64,000 bases of DNA from Collybiopsis luxurians FD-317 M1 (lineage: Eukaryota > Basidiomycota > Agaricomycetes > Agaricales > Omphalotaceae). Location: contig KN834813.1 of the NCBI GenBank assembly GCA_000827265.1, forward strand, positions 256,182 to 320,181, in the 5' to 3' direction. Positions 12,402-31,898 of the stretch are shown here, piece by piece. A program made the translations under genes and the position numbers. Position 1 is the first letter of the stretch. Every line of letters begins with the position of its first letter. The notes beneath the pieces are model-generated. The model saw only the letters and a program-made list of their open reading frames with translations, had not been told where the DNA came from and made no database searches.

Positions 12402-14195
12402 TTACTGAACACGGCCGGCTTTGTTGGCTGCCAATGAAAGTTCCGCTTCATCTTCCTCTTCTTCATCACCGTAGAACCCTTTAAAGTCCCAATACGAAGG
12501 TAGGACCCTTCCACCTCGATCCCGCCCAATCCTTTTATACGCCAATACCCCGGCTCTCAGGAATAGAGTACCGTCGATGCATTCTACTCCATTGAGTTCG
12601 ATGCCAAGTCCACCAAGACATCCCTTCGATTTATATCCATACAAACTGGCATAATGCGCAACGGCACGTTGGAATTTGGGTAAATGATCATCGAAATGGA
12701 GTATAGCGTGCGGGATAAGGGTGAGCCATGGGTTGGCAGTCTTACCACCGGCTGTCAAGGATTCGGAAGCTGAGAGATTCAGAGAGGGCGGATCTTCGTG
12801 GGCATTCACATCGAATATGGCATCCTCCAGAGGTATTTCGAACAAGGGTACAGGATCGATTTTGGGCCGGCCGCGCGCGACATAGGCAGCCAAGCTGACG
12901 GCCAGATATCCTCTGAACATTGCTTCCTGAGAGGATGGAGACAAATGCGCTGCCAAAGAGGGAAGGAATAGAGACGAAGTGACGAGATGCATTCTTGAGT
13001 TACAAATGTATTGTATCAATACGGATCCTTTGAGCTCCAACCCAGAAAATTGACTCACAGAAAGAAATCTGCTCGGAATCTCCCCGCTCGTAGCTTCTCA
13101 GACCCCACAGCAGCAAATATCAATACATTCATCCACTGCAGCTCTTCGATCTTGCGATCGAGTTCCTTGGGATCCGAGGCGTTAATGGACCAATCATTTA
13201 CATATTGGCGTAGCGCCTTGGCCTTTTCGACGTCTTTGAAAAACGAAAACAGTTCGGATGGGTCAAGCTCCTTACACTCCATATTGGGGTCATTCATGAC
13301 GCGGGAGAGGATGGTCAACGCATGAGTATTCTGATTATCAGGACCGGAACTGATATTCAAGGCGTCCTTGAAGCCAGAGACCAGTCTCCCAACAGCCGTG
13401 TCTCTAGAAGCGGATGGTTGGATGAGCGTATCAAAACCGGGAGTATCGCTGTGAACGGCAACTAGGGCTAAGCCTGTAATACAATAGAAGAAAAGGTCAA
13501 CCGAGTTATCAAGAATGAAAGCTAAATTCTTTACCTTCAACCATCATTCCAGGCATCCCGAATTCCGTGCCATAGCCCAAATGAATAAAGCCATGGAGCA
13601 GCCCACCAAAGAAACGCGTGCGGAACCCAGGGTGAGCCTGATCCGAAAAGACGAATTGTTCCAGCACTACGCCAACATCCTTCTTTTGTATCATAATGAT
13701 GTCGGTGAAAAATTCAACATAAGCATTGAAGAAACTGCAAAAAATGGAGTGAGATCTCGGCAGGCAGAAAAACGGTGGATCATATATCGACGAACAGCGC
13801 ACCTTTCGTCTTCCAGATGATTATAGAAATTATGAGCGGTTATCGGCTCTGGCGAAGAAAATGCAGCCCTCAGTTTGCCTTCTTCAGAGTCAAACTTGTA
13901 CGCGTTTTTCAGAACTTCGTTGTCAGCGCCCAATGCCCATAAAGCCAGGAGACGATGAGAAACATGACTGAGAGGAAGAGCAACCCATTCACTAAGCATT
14001 GGGACAATGAAAGAGAACCGGACAGACCCACTTGTGGAACTTGAGGTTATTATAGAAGTTATGCCACTTTTCGTGGTTTTCTTTCAACAATATTCCAAGG
14101 GTTCGCGCTGATTCGGGTGTGGTACCAGGCCACCTCGTCGGAGAAAGCACATGCGGGGCAGTATTGGGTGCAGGATAGAGGTCAATTTGCGACAT
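12402..14195 (-). CDS. Questin-oxidase-like protein (DUF4243 family)
   Basis: Homolog of fungal questin oxidase (AflY/GedK-type Baeyer-Villiger-like enzymes), a family also common as uncharacterised copies outside biosynthetic clusters. The start at 14195 gives MSQIDLYPAPNTAPHV. Subsequent exons carry HVSHRLLALWALGAD, the helix ITAHNFYNHLEDER, then FFNAYVEFF, the signature block HPGFRTRFFGGLLHGFIHLGYG followed by EFGMPGMMVEG, and a C-terminal region with PWLTLIPHAILHFDDHLPK and FKGFYGDEEEE, ending in TAA at 12402. Conserved His and Tyr residues (HGFIHLGYG; IPHAILHFDDH) are present. Several introns of about 50-60 nt are needed. I see no polyketide genes beside it, so a role in secondary metabolism is not supported. 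Confidence 0.8.
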
Positions 14196-14578
14196 ATTCT
14201 GTGAGACAATTGACCAAAAGGCTAAGAGCTAAGAGTGAAACTGAGCAAGTCATTTGCCTCTGCTCGCATTTTATGCGCTGCTGTAGTCTTCAGATAAAAC
14301 GTCACAAGGCCACACAATATACTTCCACCATAACTGGGGCGTGGATTCCGGAAACAAAAATAGGTGGAAAGCCAGTGGACGTTTACAGAACCAAAGGCTC
14401 ACGCTTCAGGCTAAGCTTCGGGACTCTGGAACCTATTAGTATTGAGAACGTAGAAACGTCGAGATCCGACAACGGAGCTTTTCCGAATGAGAAATGAGTC
14501 GATATTGGTGAAAAATGTTCCAGAGGACAATGCTGGAGTAAAAAATACAGTATAAAAAAAAAAATTATACAAACGGAC
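14196..14578. other. Intergenic
   Basis: Promoter side of the questin-oxidase-like gene and 3' flank of the DUF6604 gene. The open frame on the plus strand (14117-14497) overlaps the neighbour antisense and shows no domain. An A-rich run sits at 14555-14567. Confidence 0.4.
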
Positions 14579-17264
14579 TTAGGCGCCCGATGAGCGCCCG
14601 TTGCCCAAGTTCGAAGTTACAAAATAAAACATCTTTGCCCCTCCCTCCACAGACTTTCGCAAATCTTCTCTTCCCTCCTCGATTGCCCTTACGGCCTCCC
14701 CAGCTATCCGTTCAACCGAATCCATATTCTTACCACAAAAATGCCGAGGATGTTCCAAGGCCGCAAACAAGAAACCCGGTAAGAAACAAATCTGCGTCGG
14801 CCGTTCCATATAACCTGGTCCCCAGCACTCCGTGAACTCCTTCTTCGTACGACTAGCCCATCTTCGGAGGATCGAGACTGACATTCTTTGCACGGCGAAA
14901 AGATCCAAAGAGAGCGCCGTTTCGGACAACTCTTTTTCAATACGTTGCTTCAAAGCCGTCAAAAAAGTAAGCGTGTCGCATCGTTTGCCTCCAAACCGCA
15001 GACGACGGGAGGAAGGTCCATCTCGAGATCGTTGAGCGATGACTCCATCGCCTGCATGAGGAAACAGCTCCGCGACGAGTTCATTGGTTAACTTGTAACG
15101 ATGTTTCTCCGCGAGCCTCCCAAGAAGACTTCCGCCAAAGTCTTTCGGAAGTACACCCGTTCCATATCCGTTAGATTTGTATCCGACAGTTATGCGTCCT
15201 TGACTCAGAGCGGGATCACCACCCATGAACCCGTTGAACGACACCGCACACATTCCTCTCACTGGTGGATGCCCATGGAAGGTACATTCTTTGATGATGT
15301 CCACGATCTTGTCCATCTCTGGCCAAGGAAGCCGGATCCGATCGTGAACACGAAGACCATGGTAAAGCTGGGCCACCGATCCCAGATATCCCGTGCCATT
15401 CAAGACTTGTACCATAGTGTGGTGAGTCGTAAGGAGGATTCGGAATAGAGCAGCACCGCACCCCCAAGGGTTATAGTGCCAAAGCTGGAACGGAGCAAGA
15501 TTCGTCATGGCGTACTCAGATTTCAGAGTCCCAAGACTATCGGTCAGAACATGAGTTTCAATGTCCTTCTTGAATGTTTCGATCTCGAGACGGATAGAGT
15601 GGACATCGTTATCTGTGTAGTACCTGCGGTCGTAGTCCGCCAACCAACCGTTTGCACTAGAAACAATGTGACGGGCGATTTGATGCAGCTCGTTCAAGGG
15701 GCGTTTTAGGTTTCCTCGGTTGACAATCACGATATCTTTGTAAATCGCCCACTGGACGATGAGATGAAACGGCTTCGGCCGCGTGCTGTCGATGAGGAAG
15801 TGACGCATGTCCTGTACGAGCGCATGTTCATCAACGGTCGTATGATCCGACTTTCGACCAACATCTGTCGATGAGAATTTGCATTGAGCAGCGACTTCGG
15901 CCAGGTGAGGCATCAAGATAGCAAGATCTTCGGCGGCCAGGCCTTCTTCGTCCAATGATGCACGATCCTGTCCTGGGTAGAACGTAGGGAGTAAACCAGG
16001 TCTTGGAGTACTAACCATGTTGACCTTTACCGTCATTCCAAATTGCCATAGAGCATGGAAGACCCGCGACATGGTGAAGTCAACGGTAGGGTAATCCATT
16101 GCCAACAGTTGCTGGACCACGCTCCTTATATCCAGCGAAGGACTCATATGGAACATAACTTTGACTAAATCCAAATACTGGGCATTTTTGCCGGGAAAGA
16201 TATGAGCATGAGATCGGCAAAAGTCTTCCTCTATCTCTTTCACTAGCTCAACGGTTTGCGTTGTGAGAAAAGACGCGGTGACAAGTGAAATTTCTTCTCG
16301 ACAGTATTGCTCCCATAAACCACGAACATGATTTCGGAGACAAGCCAGATCGTGGAATAGCATCCATGCGAGCATCTCAGCTTCGTCCTTCGCGTTGTTG
16401 TTATCGGCATGTAGTGAAAAGTCGCTAAGCGGCCGATCCTTCATTGGGGTAGCAGGCTTCTCTTTTTTAGGAAGCTTCCCTTTCAGATTATCAGGTAACC
16501 AGTCCTCGTCCAGACCAGCAGCTGCGGGAGCTCCAGAGTCTGGAACATTGAAGTCTTCCTCAAGTCCAAGAAGACTCATGGACTGTTCGAGTTTGACAAG
16601 CGCATTATCGGGTCTGCTTGTAGGGCAGAGCTTGAGGAGACGAAAGATCTCTCGGAGAGAGTTGATAAAGTGCTGGTGGCGATGATTAGATTCGATTACT
16701 TCAGGATTTGAAGTTTGTTCGCGACTATAAAAAGCGCCGACTTCCGTACGCAGGTCGATGATCTGCTCGAGAACGGTGAAAACTGCTTCTGGAACGTAGA
16801 GATTGGTGATTTGGGTACTGTACGCAGTCGAGATTGAGGGAAAAAGTTATCGAGGCAGTCCAACTTTTCACTTACATTTTTTCGGCCAATTTCACCAGCT
16901 GTCCAACGGTAAATTCAGTCGCTAATTTAGACTTCTGAGGGGCACTCTGATTCAATGCTTTCTTCCCTCGTCCTCTAGAGCTTTTGCCGGACTTGTTACG
17001 GCTTTTTGGAGCTGGGCCGCGCGAGGTTTCTTCAGCAGGGTCATCAAGTTCATCCAGAGATGTGATCTTCAAATCTTCTGCTCGGCAAGAAAGCCATTTT
17101 AGGAACCTGGCAGTAAGATTTTTGTACTTGGATCGAGAGGTCTCGATTGCGTTAGGAAGCGGAGGACTTGAGGGAAAGGGCATAGTTGAGGTCAAGAGAG
17201 AGCCGGGCGCTAAATTTCGATCTAGGCGCTCAGGAGTTCTTGCTACGTTCAATTCAGTAGACAT
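14579..17264 (-). CDS. DUF6604-type protein, about 800 residues
   Basis: Large intracellular protein of an Agaricomycete family with the DUF6604 N-terminal domain; function unknown. Exon 1 starts MSTELNVARTPERLD at 17264 and has the domain hallmark SKYKNLTARFLKWLS, then a basic Ser/Lys-rich stretch (SRNKSGKSSRGRGKK). A 54-nt intron near 16870-16817 joins LAEK to ITQITNLYVPEAVF. The second exon continues open to TAA at 14579. It contains the acidic MSLLGLEEDFNVPDS, EAEMLAWMLFHDLACLRNHV, HSIRLEIETFKKDI and a Cys-containing C-terminus (FTECWGPGYMERPTQICFLPG). No enzymatic motif or TM helix is evident. The intron keeps phase, which supports joining the two parts rather than starting at the Met at 16579. 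Confidence 0.75.
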
Positions 17265-17527
17265 TGCCAGCAATTCACATTGACATCTTTGCTTCGATTC
17301 TCTTTCCAAAAATGTATGCTACAGATTCCAATAATGATGTTTATAGTAACCCTCAAACAGGGAAATAAAGTCTCAACTCCTTCCACTTCTTTCACAGAAA
17401 GTTCATCCAAATATGGCGTCGGCAAGCTCCAAGGTCCAACGAAATTCCTTATTGCATTTGAGAATGAGACTGAATTGTTTCCAAGTTCCACCTGTTGAAG
17501 CCGCCAGAAGGCACATCACTGAGGTCG

Positions 17528-17543
17528 CTTTGACCGGTCAAAG
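17528..17543. repeat. 16-bp perfect palindrome, copy 1
   Basis: CTTTGACCGGTCAAAG, embedded in a 24-bp block GGTCG...CTG shared with 31752-31775. Both copies are followed about 11-13 nt later by TGTGGCTGTG. Confidence 0.8.
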
Positions 17544-17879
17544 CTGCAGATAACATGTGGCTGTGTCTATCGAGGTTTCAATTTTTAATGCTGCCCATTG
17601 ATCAATATGCGCACTGCGCAGTCGGACACGATTCTACAAAGAATTCCACCTTGAGCCAATAAAGTTTGCTGGGACTTCAGATCTATTGACTTTGAATGTA
17701 GTCGAACTGCGCATCTGCAAGTGGAAGGATGGTCGAACTTCCACCGCGCAATCAGATTCGAATGCTGCGTATGCTAATAATGGTGCAACTGAATCGCCCG
17801 TTCTCCACTCACTCTCCGATAAACCTTAATTCGGAGCCTCGAGCTAAGTTCACATGTCCGTTGACAGCTCCCACACTTG

Positions 17880-24606
<6,727 letters not shown>

Positions 24607-24639
24607 CGAATGAAGCTAGTGAAGGATGTATCTCAGTGG

Positions 24640-24790
24640 TCCGAGGTATGTATAGAGGGTACATTTGGATGGACTGCTGCCCAGGTACATGCGAAAATCG
24701 TGGTGATACAGCTCCATACAGTCTCCAATGTTGACCGAGTTCAAGTATTTAAGCCAGCCTGAGGTGTACAGTCACTGGCATCTGTCGAAA
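24640..24790 (-). pseudogene. Orphan exon relic of an Agaricomycete membrane-protein family
   Basis: Read on the minus strand, this stretch encodes TRSTLETVWSCITTIFACTW followed by AAVHPNVPSI. That closely matches TRSTSGIVWSCVTTIFACTW and VAVHPNVPSI in the gene at 63075. A stop lies on each side and no other exon of that gene is present. It is therefore a short relic copied or left behind next to helicase copy 2. Confidence 0.6.
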
Positions 24791-25077
24791 GAGGAGTGAA
24801 AAGAGCAACTACCCAGCTGCTGAAGGTTAACGGTAAGATGAGCATTGTTCAGAGGTGCATTGTTGTGTGCTGGAGTACTGCAGCAAATAGGTCTGCTGGA
24901 AATGCAGTTCACAATATACACATCTGATGAAGGCAAGATGTAACAGGGATCTGTTCCAAGATGACCAGGAACATACATAATGTGGATCCAAGTATAGGTC
25001 ACAGTTAAAAAGCATTTACATACACACTAGCATGTAATTTCTGAGTTCAAAATCCAAGAATGCCAATGCATCTGGAA
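24791..25077. other. Short intergenic stretch
   Basis: The spacer between the relic exon and the BCS1-like gene; nothing recognised. Confidence 0.4.
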
Positions 25078-27456
25078 CTAAGACATGGTCTCCAAGGGTT
25101 TCTGCTTACCCTCATTGAACCAAATGTCCATCTTCGTAGCCATCTCCCTTTCAACACGCTCTGTAATATCCTTCTCCAATCTTTCTCGCATCATTTTCTC
25201 CCTGACCTCCTTCTCAACTCGTTGCATTATGTCACGCTCCATCTTCTTTACGAGTTCTAGTTCATCTTTTTTCATCTCTATGCCAGGTTTTCCTTGATCA
25301 TTTTGTGCAGATTCAATCTTCGCGTCTTGTTCCATCCTCTCCTTCTCCAGCCACTCGCCTACCTGTTCGACAGCTTCCTCCGGTTGCATCTTGTACATCA
25401 TCAGATAACCCTGCAATGCTGCCATGGAAAATTCACGATCGGGTATTTCCTCGGAGAATTTCGTAGCTAGTGCTTCAAGTCGCTTGGGTAGGAGCTTGAG
25501 TGTATGCACAGCCGCCCCACCTCCTGTCAGCAAAAGCTGTTGTCCTGAATCCTCACCATCCAACGTGTGCGTTGAGCTTGAATAGCCAGAATCAACACCA
25601 CTGTTTATAACAGAATCATCAGATACACTGTCATTGTCGTGATCGGCTTGGGAAATTAGGGTAGAAGTATTATCAATTCCTGGATTGAAGAATCGCAAGA
25701 ATAATTCCTTTGCTTGATATTTGCTCGCAAGCTTGAACTCGATATGAACGTCCATTCGACCCGGTCTGCACAAAGCGGCGTCTAGAGATGAGTATTTGTT
25801 GGTGGTAGCAAACAAAATACGTCCTAGCAGTACGAAGTTCAATTTTATGGGATGACGGAGAGAAATTGTATATTACCTTCTTGCGCTGATACGCCTGATA
25901 TAACAATGTCTCGTAAGTCCTTCGATAAATTGTGCTTCAATACAAGGAAAATACTGACCATCCAGAGCGTTCAGCAATCCGCTTAGTGTAATTCTGCTAC
26001 CACCCGGTTGAGCTGCTCCCGGAAAACCTCCCGGCATTACGGGATTTCTCACTGTCATGCTCATTGGATTCGGGGTGACATCTGCTGCAGACCCCGAATC
26101 GCGAGTAAGCGCATGAGTATAGGCGACATCGATATCTTCCATTAGTGCAATTGCCCGCTCAGGGAGATTGTTAATAAGTTCGTTGAGTGAACTGTCATCG
26201 AGACCTAACTTGGACAGCGAAATCTCAAATACATCGAGACCCAGTTCACCGGCAATTGCATGGATTAAGGATGATTTGCCTGAGCCTGGAACACCCCACT
26301 GAGAGAAGAATGACATGTTTTAGTACGGAAATCGGAGATGAGTACGAAGGGTATCCTCACCAGGAGATAACCTCGACGAAAGGGTATACCGCGCTCAGTG
26401 TACCAGGTTTTGCTATCGAGGAAGTCGCGAGCATCCCTCAAGAGCGATTCTTTGATTCCAGGATCCAATATGATCGAGCTCATGCTTCGTTTAGCCCGGG
26501 AAGCAACGTGTTTCCAGCGATTTGACATACTTGGAGCAAGATAGTAGTACATTATTTTTGGTTCAGTAGGAAACAATGGACGAACTCACCCGTCGGCGGC
26601 GAAGACGTTCATGCTACTCTCCTGAGCATCCATGTAATTCTCTCTGGCATCCTGAAGCAGCCGAGTGAGCATCTCTCTGTCTCGGGTTAGAAGACTTATA
26701 GGCACGAATGTTGAGCTTATTGGCCACCGATTCAACATGAAGAAGCCATTACCTGATCCTTAACGTGTGCTCTTTATGACGCCCAAACATTCCCATCCCA
26801 CTTTCCTCTTTAGTGCGAGTTATGCTCATGTAGCAATTCTTGTACCAAAGGTGATACGTGACGGAGAGCGAAGGCAGGAAAGACAAGGTGCGATATGATT
26901 TGTTCTGATGGCCGATACTATCTTGTGGATCCAAAGCCATCGAGATGTTCTTGGCGCCATAAGTAGAGGTACTGATTTCAACATCGCGGGCTTTTTCTGC
27001 GACGTGAAAAGGAACAGAAAAGCCATATCAGATAAATGGCGACAAGGAGGTAGTAGAAAGGGACTTGCTCCATGAAGGTTGGTTCGAAAGCCACACCATC
27101 ATCCATCCTTGGAATAATTTATCAGATAAATGGGAGAAACAAAGAACATCAAGCCTACTATAACATGCATCTGTCTCCTCAAAATACGCATTTACCCAGA
27201 AAGATGCAAGAATTTTGTAATAGAGGCCGAAGACCAGTCGTCTGCACGTTTCAAAAGATCCTCCGATCAGAATAAGCTTCGACCAGTCCCGAAGAGCTGA
27301 AAAAGAAAAGAGTAGAGTGATGATGCTAGAAAAGTCTGCAGACTGAGCGGCCCCAGAAGCAGCAGGAGTGGAAGATGATGCGGAGTTGAAGAGGGCATCA
27401 GAGCTGGCATTTGGAGCGAGCAAGCTCGTGAAAACTTTCTGCACAAACGAGGTCAT
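25078..27456 (-). CDS. BCS1-like AAA ATPase
   Basis: AAA+ ATPase of the BCS1 group. The yeast prototype is an inner-mitochondrial-membrane chaperone that inserts the Rieske protein into complex III; Agaricomycetes hold many divergent paralogs. It starts MTSFVQKVFTSLL at 27456. A hydrophobic segment (DFSSIITLLFSFSAL) lies near residue 45, followed by the BCS1-specific region (RWMMVWLSNQPSWSK, EISTSTYGAKNISMALD, SYRTLSFLPSLSVTYHLWYK, WYTERGIPFRRGYLL). The AAA core has Walker A GVPGSGKSS, Walker B ALMEDIDVAY, an insert rich in Pro/Gly, GLLNALDG, and ATTNKYSSLDAALCRPGRMD with the arginine finger. The C-terminus is a long charged helix (EKDITERVEREMATKMD) ending in TAG at 25078. About seven introns. 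The extended coiled coil is unlike yeast Bcs1, so a divergent paralog is likelier than the orthologue. Confidence 0.85.
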
Positions 27457-29639
27457 AGAGAAGATGGTCTATTCACATAATACCGACGCAGAAAGCGCAC
27501 TATCTATATAATCTTAAGGCGCTCAAGTTCACGAGTAGAAAAAAATTTATACCTGTTCTTAGTGCGCGTCAATCAGTCTTATGACTATTCAAGATGGCGA
27601 TGAATCCCGAAGATGAATGATACTTTCCGATTAGAAGAAGTCCTGCGCGAATTCGCAGCCCGCAGCCATTGTCGGTGTCTTGTGTTCCCGAAGACTCCCT
27701 ATTGTAAACCATTGAGAAGTCCAGATAATAAGGCGCCTACATGGAGGCAGATGACCTACAATGAAGGGCTGGAGCGGACAAGGATTTGTGCTCTCGCGAT
27801 GAACACGGATTGAAAATCCAGTTTAATAATAAGAAGGTGAGGCATGCATAAAGGTGTAGAGGCCCAACGGGGAGGGCAACAATATTGAATGTCGTAACAT
27901 AAATTCTGTTAAGTCAGTAGCTATGTATGTAGTCTGTCCCAAGGTGCCTGGAATGGGCTGAAATTATTAATCGTTGCGCCGAGAAAAAATCCAGCGCTAA
28001 AGTATAGATTCCCAGGCGCTCATTCAACGCTCGCCATTAGTATTATCATCATTGCTCGTCAAGACAGCTCACCGGCCCTAATGCTTATATACTTGGTCGT
28101 TACACCTCCCGAACCAAAAATGGCACTCAAAAAAGAAGTGAAAAAGATCAGAAAAAAGGTCTTCCTTTTCTAAAAATTTTTCGAGTGAAAAAGAATAGCC
28201 TTGCCCCTCGAGACAGACAAAGAAATAGATAGTCTTTTTCACTGAGTTTCGCGCCTGCAAAAGGTGCCGGTCCGATCGGCACAGTGCGGCCCCAATCGGA
28301 TCGATACATTTTTCCGGTGCATAAAGTAATGCGAACCTTGATCTTTGGCAAAGATAGAATTTTTCATTCAAAAAAGTTGTGGAAAAAGAAGAGCCTTTTC
28401 TTTACCTCTTTCGCTTCTTTTTCCCCATAATGTTGTGGCCAGGCGTGAAGTGTTATTCAAGATGTGAGGCGAGGATCTGACGAGCGAAGCCAGGAGCGGC
28501 ATCCCGGCTGCAGGGCGATTGTATCTGAGCCGAAGATGGATGTTCATTAACGTTCATTCTCTTGCGCCGATTCTTCCGCTACGTAAAGCCTCTACTGTAG
28601 CTTGCTCTATGGGTATTATCCAGGACTGAGAAATAACATTTTCAATTTGAATGCATGCAATTTAAAGTCTCCTCTCTTCATAGTGCTTTTACTGAAGCTC
28701 TTTGAATCAATGTGAGCAGTGTAGCTGTTAACTAAAAAACTTTGAGCAAAAACACTGTGCCAAAGAAAGATATTCAGGAATTTTGGAAGTTTAGAAAATC
28801 TTCTGTGATTATTAGAGCAACAAATTACAACTCATTGTCAACCATAACTGCACATCTGGTTTCTACTGGGATCCTGGAACCAGAGCATTGTCACTTTACT
28901 TCAAATCACTAGATTGCAAAAGTTACAAGTCCGGAATGAAATGGAGGAAACTAGTCCTCAACTCGTCCTTATGATCGGGTTTTCATGGGCGCTTACAGTA
29001 AATCAATAGCACTTATTTCTCGATTCCAAAGATTTTTTCCCACCCTTCCAGTCAACATCTATTTCCGGAGTAAGTACTTGAATCCACAGGCACTTTCCAG
29101 CGCCAGGATGCCATGCATAATATTCATCCTTCCGAACTCGTACCTGCCATGTGCACAGCGCGATGACCCACTTTCACACGTCCCTGTTTGCATTCCTCTG
29201 TCTGAAAGTCGGCCGAAAGTGAAACACTCTGCAATTGCTTTCACTGAACTTCAAAATTTTTAGAAAACCAATCTTTAGGATACAGAGAGTAGGTACATGT
29301 ACAAATTTCAAAATTTCAAGCCCTAATGACTAGATTTGAAAAAGTTTTTCTATACTGGCACTTTCGATAGCATTGCTAGTGCGTGATGATATAATATGAT
29401 AGTTGTAAGTACGCGGCGCTGCCGGGAGTGGACAAGTAGTGGTCCTGAAAAGGAAATCCAAGTCCGAGTTTTCAACCTCACTGTCCGTCCCATAATCCCT
29501 CCCTCCACCTCCTACAGGATACTTTGATTCAAAATATCACCCGCTATGTGGATTTATTTCGCCGTCCTTAAAGTAGCTGACCAAAAATACATTTCTTTAG
29601 AAGATGGACCACTTCGGCGTCTCAGAAAGCCGGGTAACG
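27457..29639. other. Gene-poor region
   Basis: No gene is supported. A 66-codon frame at 27613-27813 has no identifiable domain. The segment 28130-28440 is rich in A- and T-runs (AAAAATTTTTCGAG) flanking a GC-rich patch near 28260-28310, and may be degraded mobile-element DNA. Confidence 0.4.
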
Positions 29640-29906
29640 CTCAAGCTCGGGTACTTTACAAAATTCCGGACACAGATGGCTGAGTGGTGCGGGCCCTATG
29701 CTCTAATGTAAAGCATGCTTAGGTGTTTCAAACGGAGCATCGCAAAGGCGGCAAGACTGCGAACAAGTCGGGGGAGGGGGGGGGAGAGCGTCGTTGAACA
29801 GCGGTTTACCAGGGAAGCTCAGAAGCCTGACGGAGAGAATGAGCCTCACAACAAGCAGGTGAGCGAGAGGCGATAGCGAGAACTTTTCAGAGTTGGGCCG
29901 CCACAA
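29640..29906 (-). mobile_element. Non-LTR retrotransposon ORF2 C-terminal relic (tentative)
   Basis: The minus-strand frame 29703-29906 ends with SCRLCDAPFETPKHALH. The spacing C-x2-C...H resembles the Cys/His knuckle that closes reverse-transcriptase proteins of fungal LINE-type elements. The frame stops directly afterwards and the flanks are broken. A run of Gs at 29769-29785 interrupts the plus strand. This is an inference from a short motif. Confidence 0.35.
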
Positions 29907-31898
29907 TTTTTTATGAGGGCGAGCCTTCTTTGACTGGTTCCGACCGGTCTTTCAATAGGCATCAATCAAGATCTTGGACAAAATTGGAGACTGCTGTGGA
30001 TGGGATTCAATTAGCGGCTGGCTGTCCGGTCCAGTTTGAAGCTGGGAACGAATCTAATATACATAGCGTAGTCAGTCAATTTTAAATTGTTTTCATTGTT
30101 TTCCCATAAGCGGCTATAACCTGAGCTAAATGGGGCCGCAATCTTCTCGTGGCCATCGGCCTTTTATCAAATACCACTAAGTTAAGTATAGAGTCTAAAG
30201 ATTGGCCTACCTTGACTCGCAAGAATTTGTATCACTCCTTTGGCTACAGTTTCTTTTTAGCAGCGACGAGGGTTAATTCTGCCATTGAACAGCCCACTTT
30301 TCATTTCTTTCTCTCGTCCTTATTTCCCGGATCGCTTGGATGTTCTCTCGCAGTATTTCGAATAACGGTGCTATCATATATAATCTGATCCGCCGAGGTT
30401 GGCAACTCGAAGGCGGTAAAGGACAGAGATTTGATACATGCATTTGTTCCAGTACCAGGTCGCAACTGTCCAAATCCACTTCAAAAATGGAACAAGCGGC
30501 GATAATGGGATGAGCTCGTGAGGTTTGTCGTTCCCCTTCGTTTGTTTGATCCGTATTCTTCTTAGATTGAAGGTTTCCTGCTTGTTTATTGAACGTTCCG
30601 CTCACTCACCTGGGCAAATAACAGCTGTGTCTATGACACGACCTTATTATCATTCATCAGCTGTGGGTTGAAATGCGTATCACGCAAGGTTTCACTCTGT
30701 TAACAGTAACCTTCAGGGGTCCAATGATATTATTGACTGCAGAAGAAACTCGAGACCCGTTCCGCTCAGTTGTTGGACAAATTTAGTGATTGATATGATC
30801 CCGGTTTAGCTGGGGTACCGAGGTCATTTCGGAGTTACTGGAGCTCCCAAGGCCATGTTGTTCAGCAAGAGGGGTATTTGATGCAGGTTATATCCGAGTA
30901 ATCCTCCCTTCGTACCTGCAGCTACCTTCTTCACTGGACCCCGTGGTCTTGCCCGTTTTAGCGTGAAAACCTTACATACCTCGTTCTCTCGTTGCCTTCG
31001 TCCCGGGCCCGGCTTCTGCTTTTAAACCGAGTGGATGCCCGTCCATACTGTTGAGTATTTAAAGGGAAAGATGACGATGTTCACTGTGATGTCGTTATTG
31101 TCCTTAACTTTAAGCTCATTTCGAAATAATTATGTATTATCTGCCAGTAACCCGAAGCATTGGGCCGTTGTGTAGTCACGGTGTTTTGAATAAATTGAAT
31201 CTTTCGATAATTCAGGGCATTCCTTTCCGCTATCGGGAATCAAGTACAGTCAATGTTCGCAAGAGTTCCCGGATACTGCTTAATGCCTCGGTTCTTGATA
31301 TGAGCACGATAGCTATGCGCAACATCCCTGAGTATGCAGTTTGAATAGTACCTTAGAAATGGATGAGAATTGTGTTGTACAAACTAAGTAATTCCTCTCC
31401 ATCAGTAACGAACAATCATGATTGATGATCAGGAAAAGAATCAATAGAGGAAGTGTTGTACACGACGGAAAGGGTGTTAAGCTGACTGGTGGATCTTCCC
31501 GGCCTTGAATAGGATTTTATCGGGATGTATTAGGAATTAAGTCAAAATATGAATATGATATTATACCATTGGCGGGCGGAACTCGGAAGAGAACGGTCTG
31601 GATTCTGCTTGTAAGCGCCCTCCGATGGGACGCCTCCAAGAGCGATCAGTGAAATGCTGTAGACAGAAAATGAGGGAGCGATTTCTGGTCATAAATGTTT
31701 CATAACAAGCCAGTATTCCAAGAGACACGTCTTTCCGCTTACTAATACTATGGTCGCTTTGACCGGTCAAAGCTGTACCTACTAACTGTGGCTGTGCTTT
31801 ATGGGGTAACATGCACCATTGCATTTGTATTACAAAAACGCGTATCAAACGAAGTCGTACATAAAGAGACAAAGTACTGGCCACATTACAATAACTTT
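29907..31898. other. Gene-poor region
   Basis: No coding sequence recognised. Short frames at 30149-30388, 31132-31344 and 31561-31884 have no motif. A second copy of the 16-bp palindrome with its flanks lies at 31757-31772. Confidence 0.4.
31757..31772. repeat. 16-bp perfect palindrome, copy 2
   Basis: Identical to 17528-17543 with the same flanking bases; it lies just beyond the 3' end of DUF6534 paralog A. Confidence 0.8.

Noticed and set aside
14590..15709. Several plus-strand frames opposite the DUF6604 gene
   Set aside because: All are shadows of the long minus-strand exon.
27613..27813. 66-codon frame thought to resemble the start of an adenylate-forming enzyme
   Set aside because: Only a loose resemblance (TWRQMTYNEGLERTR); no A-domain core motifs follow.
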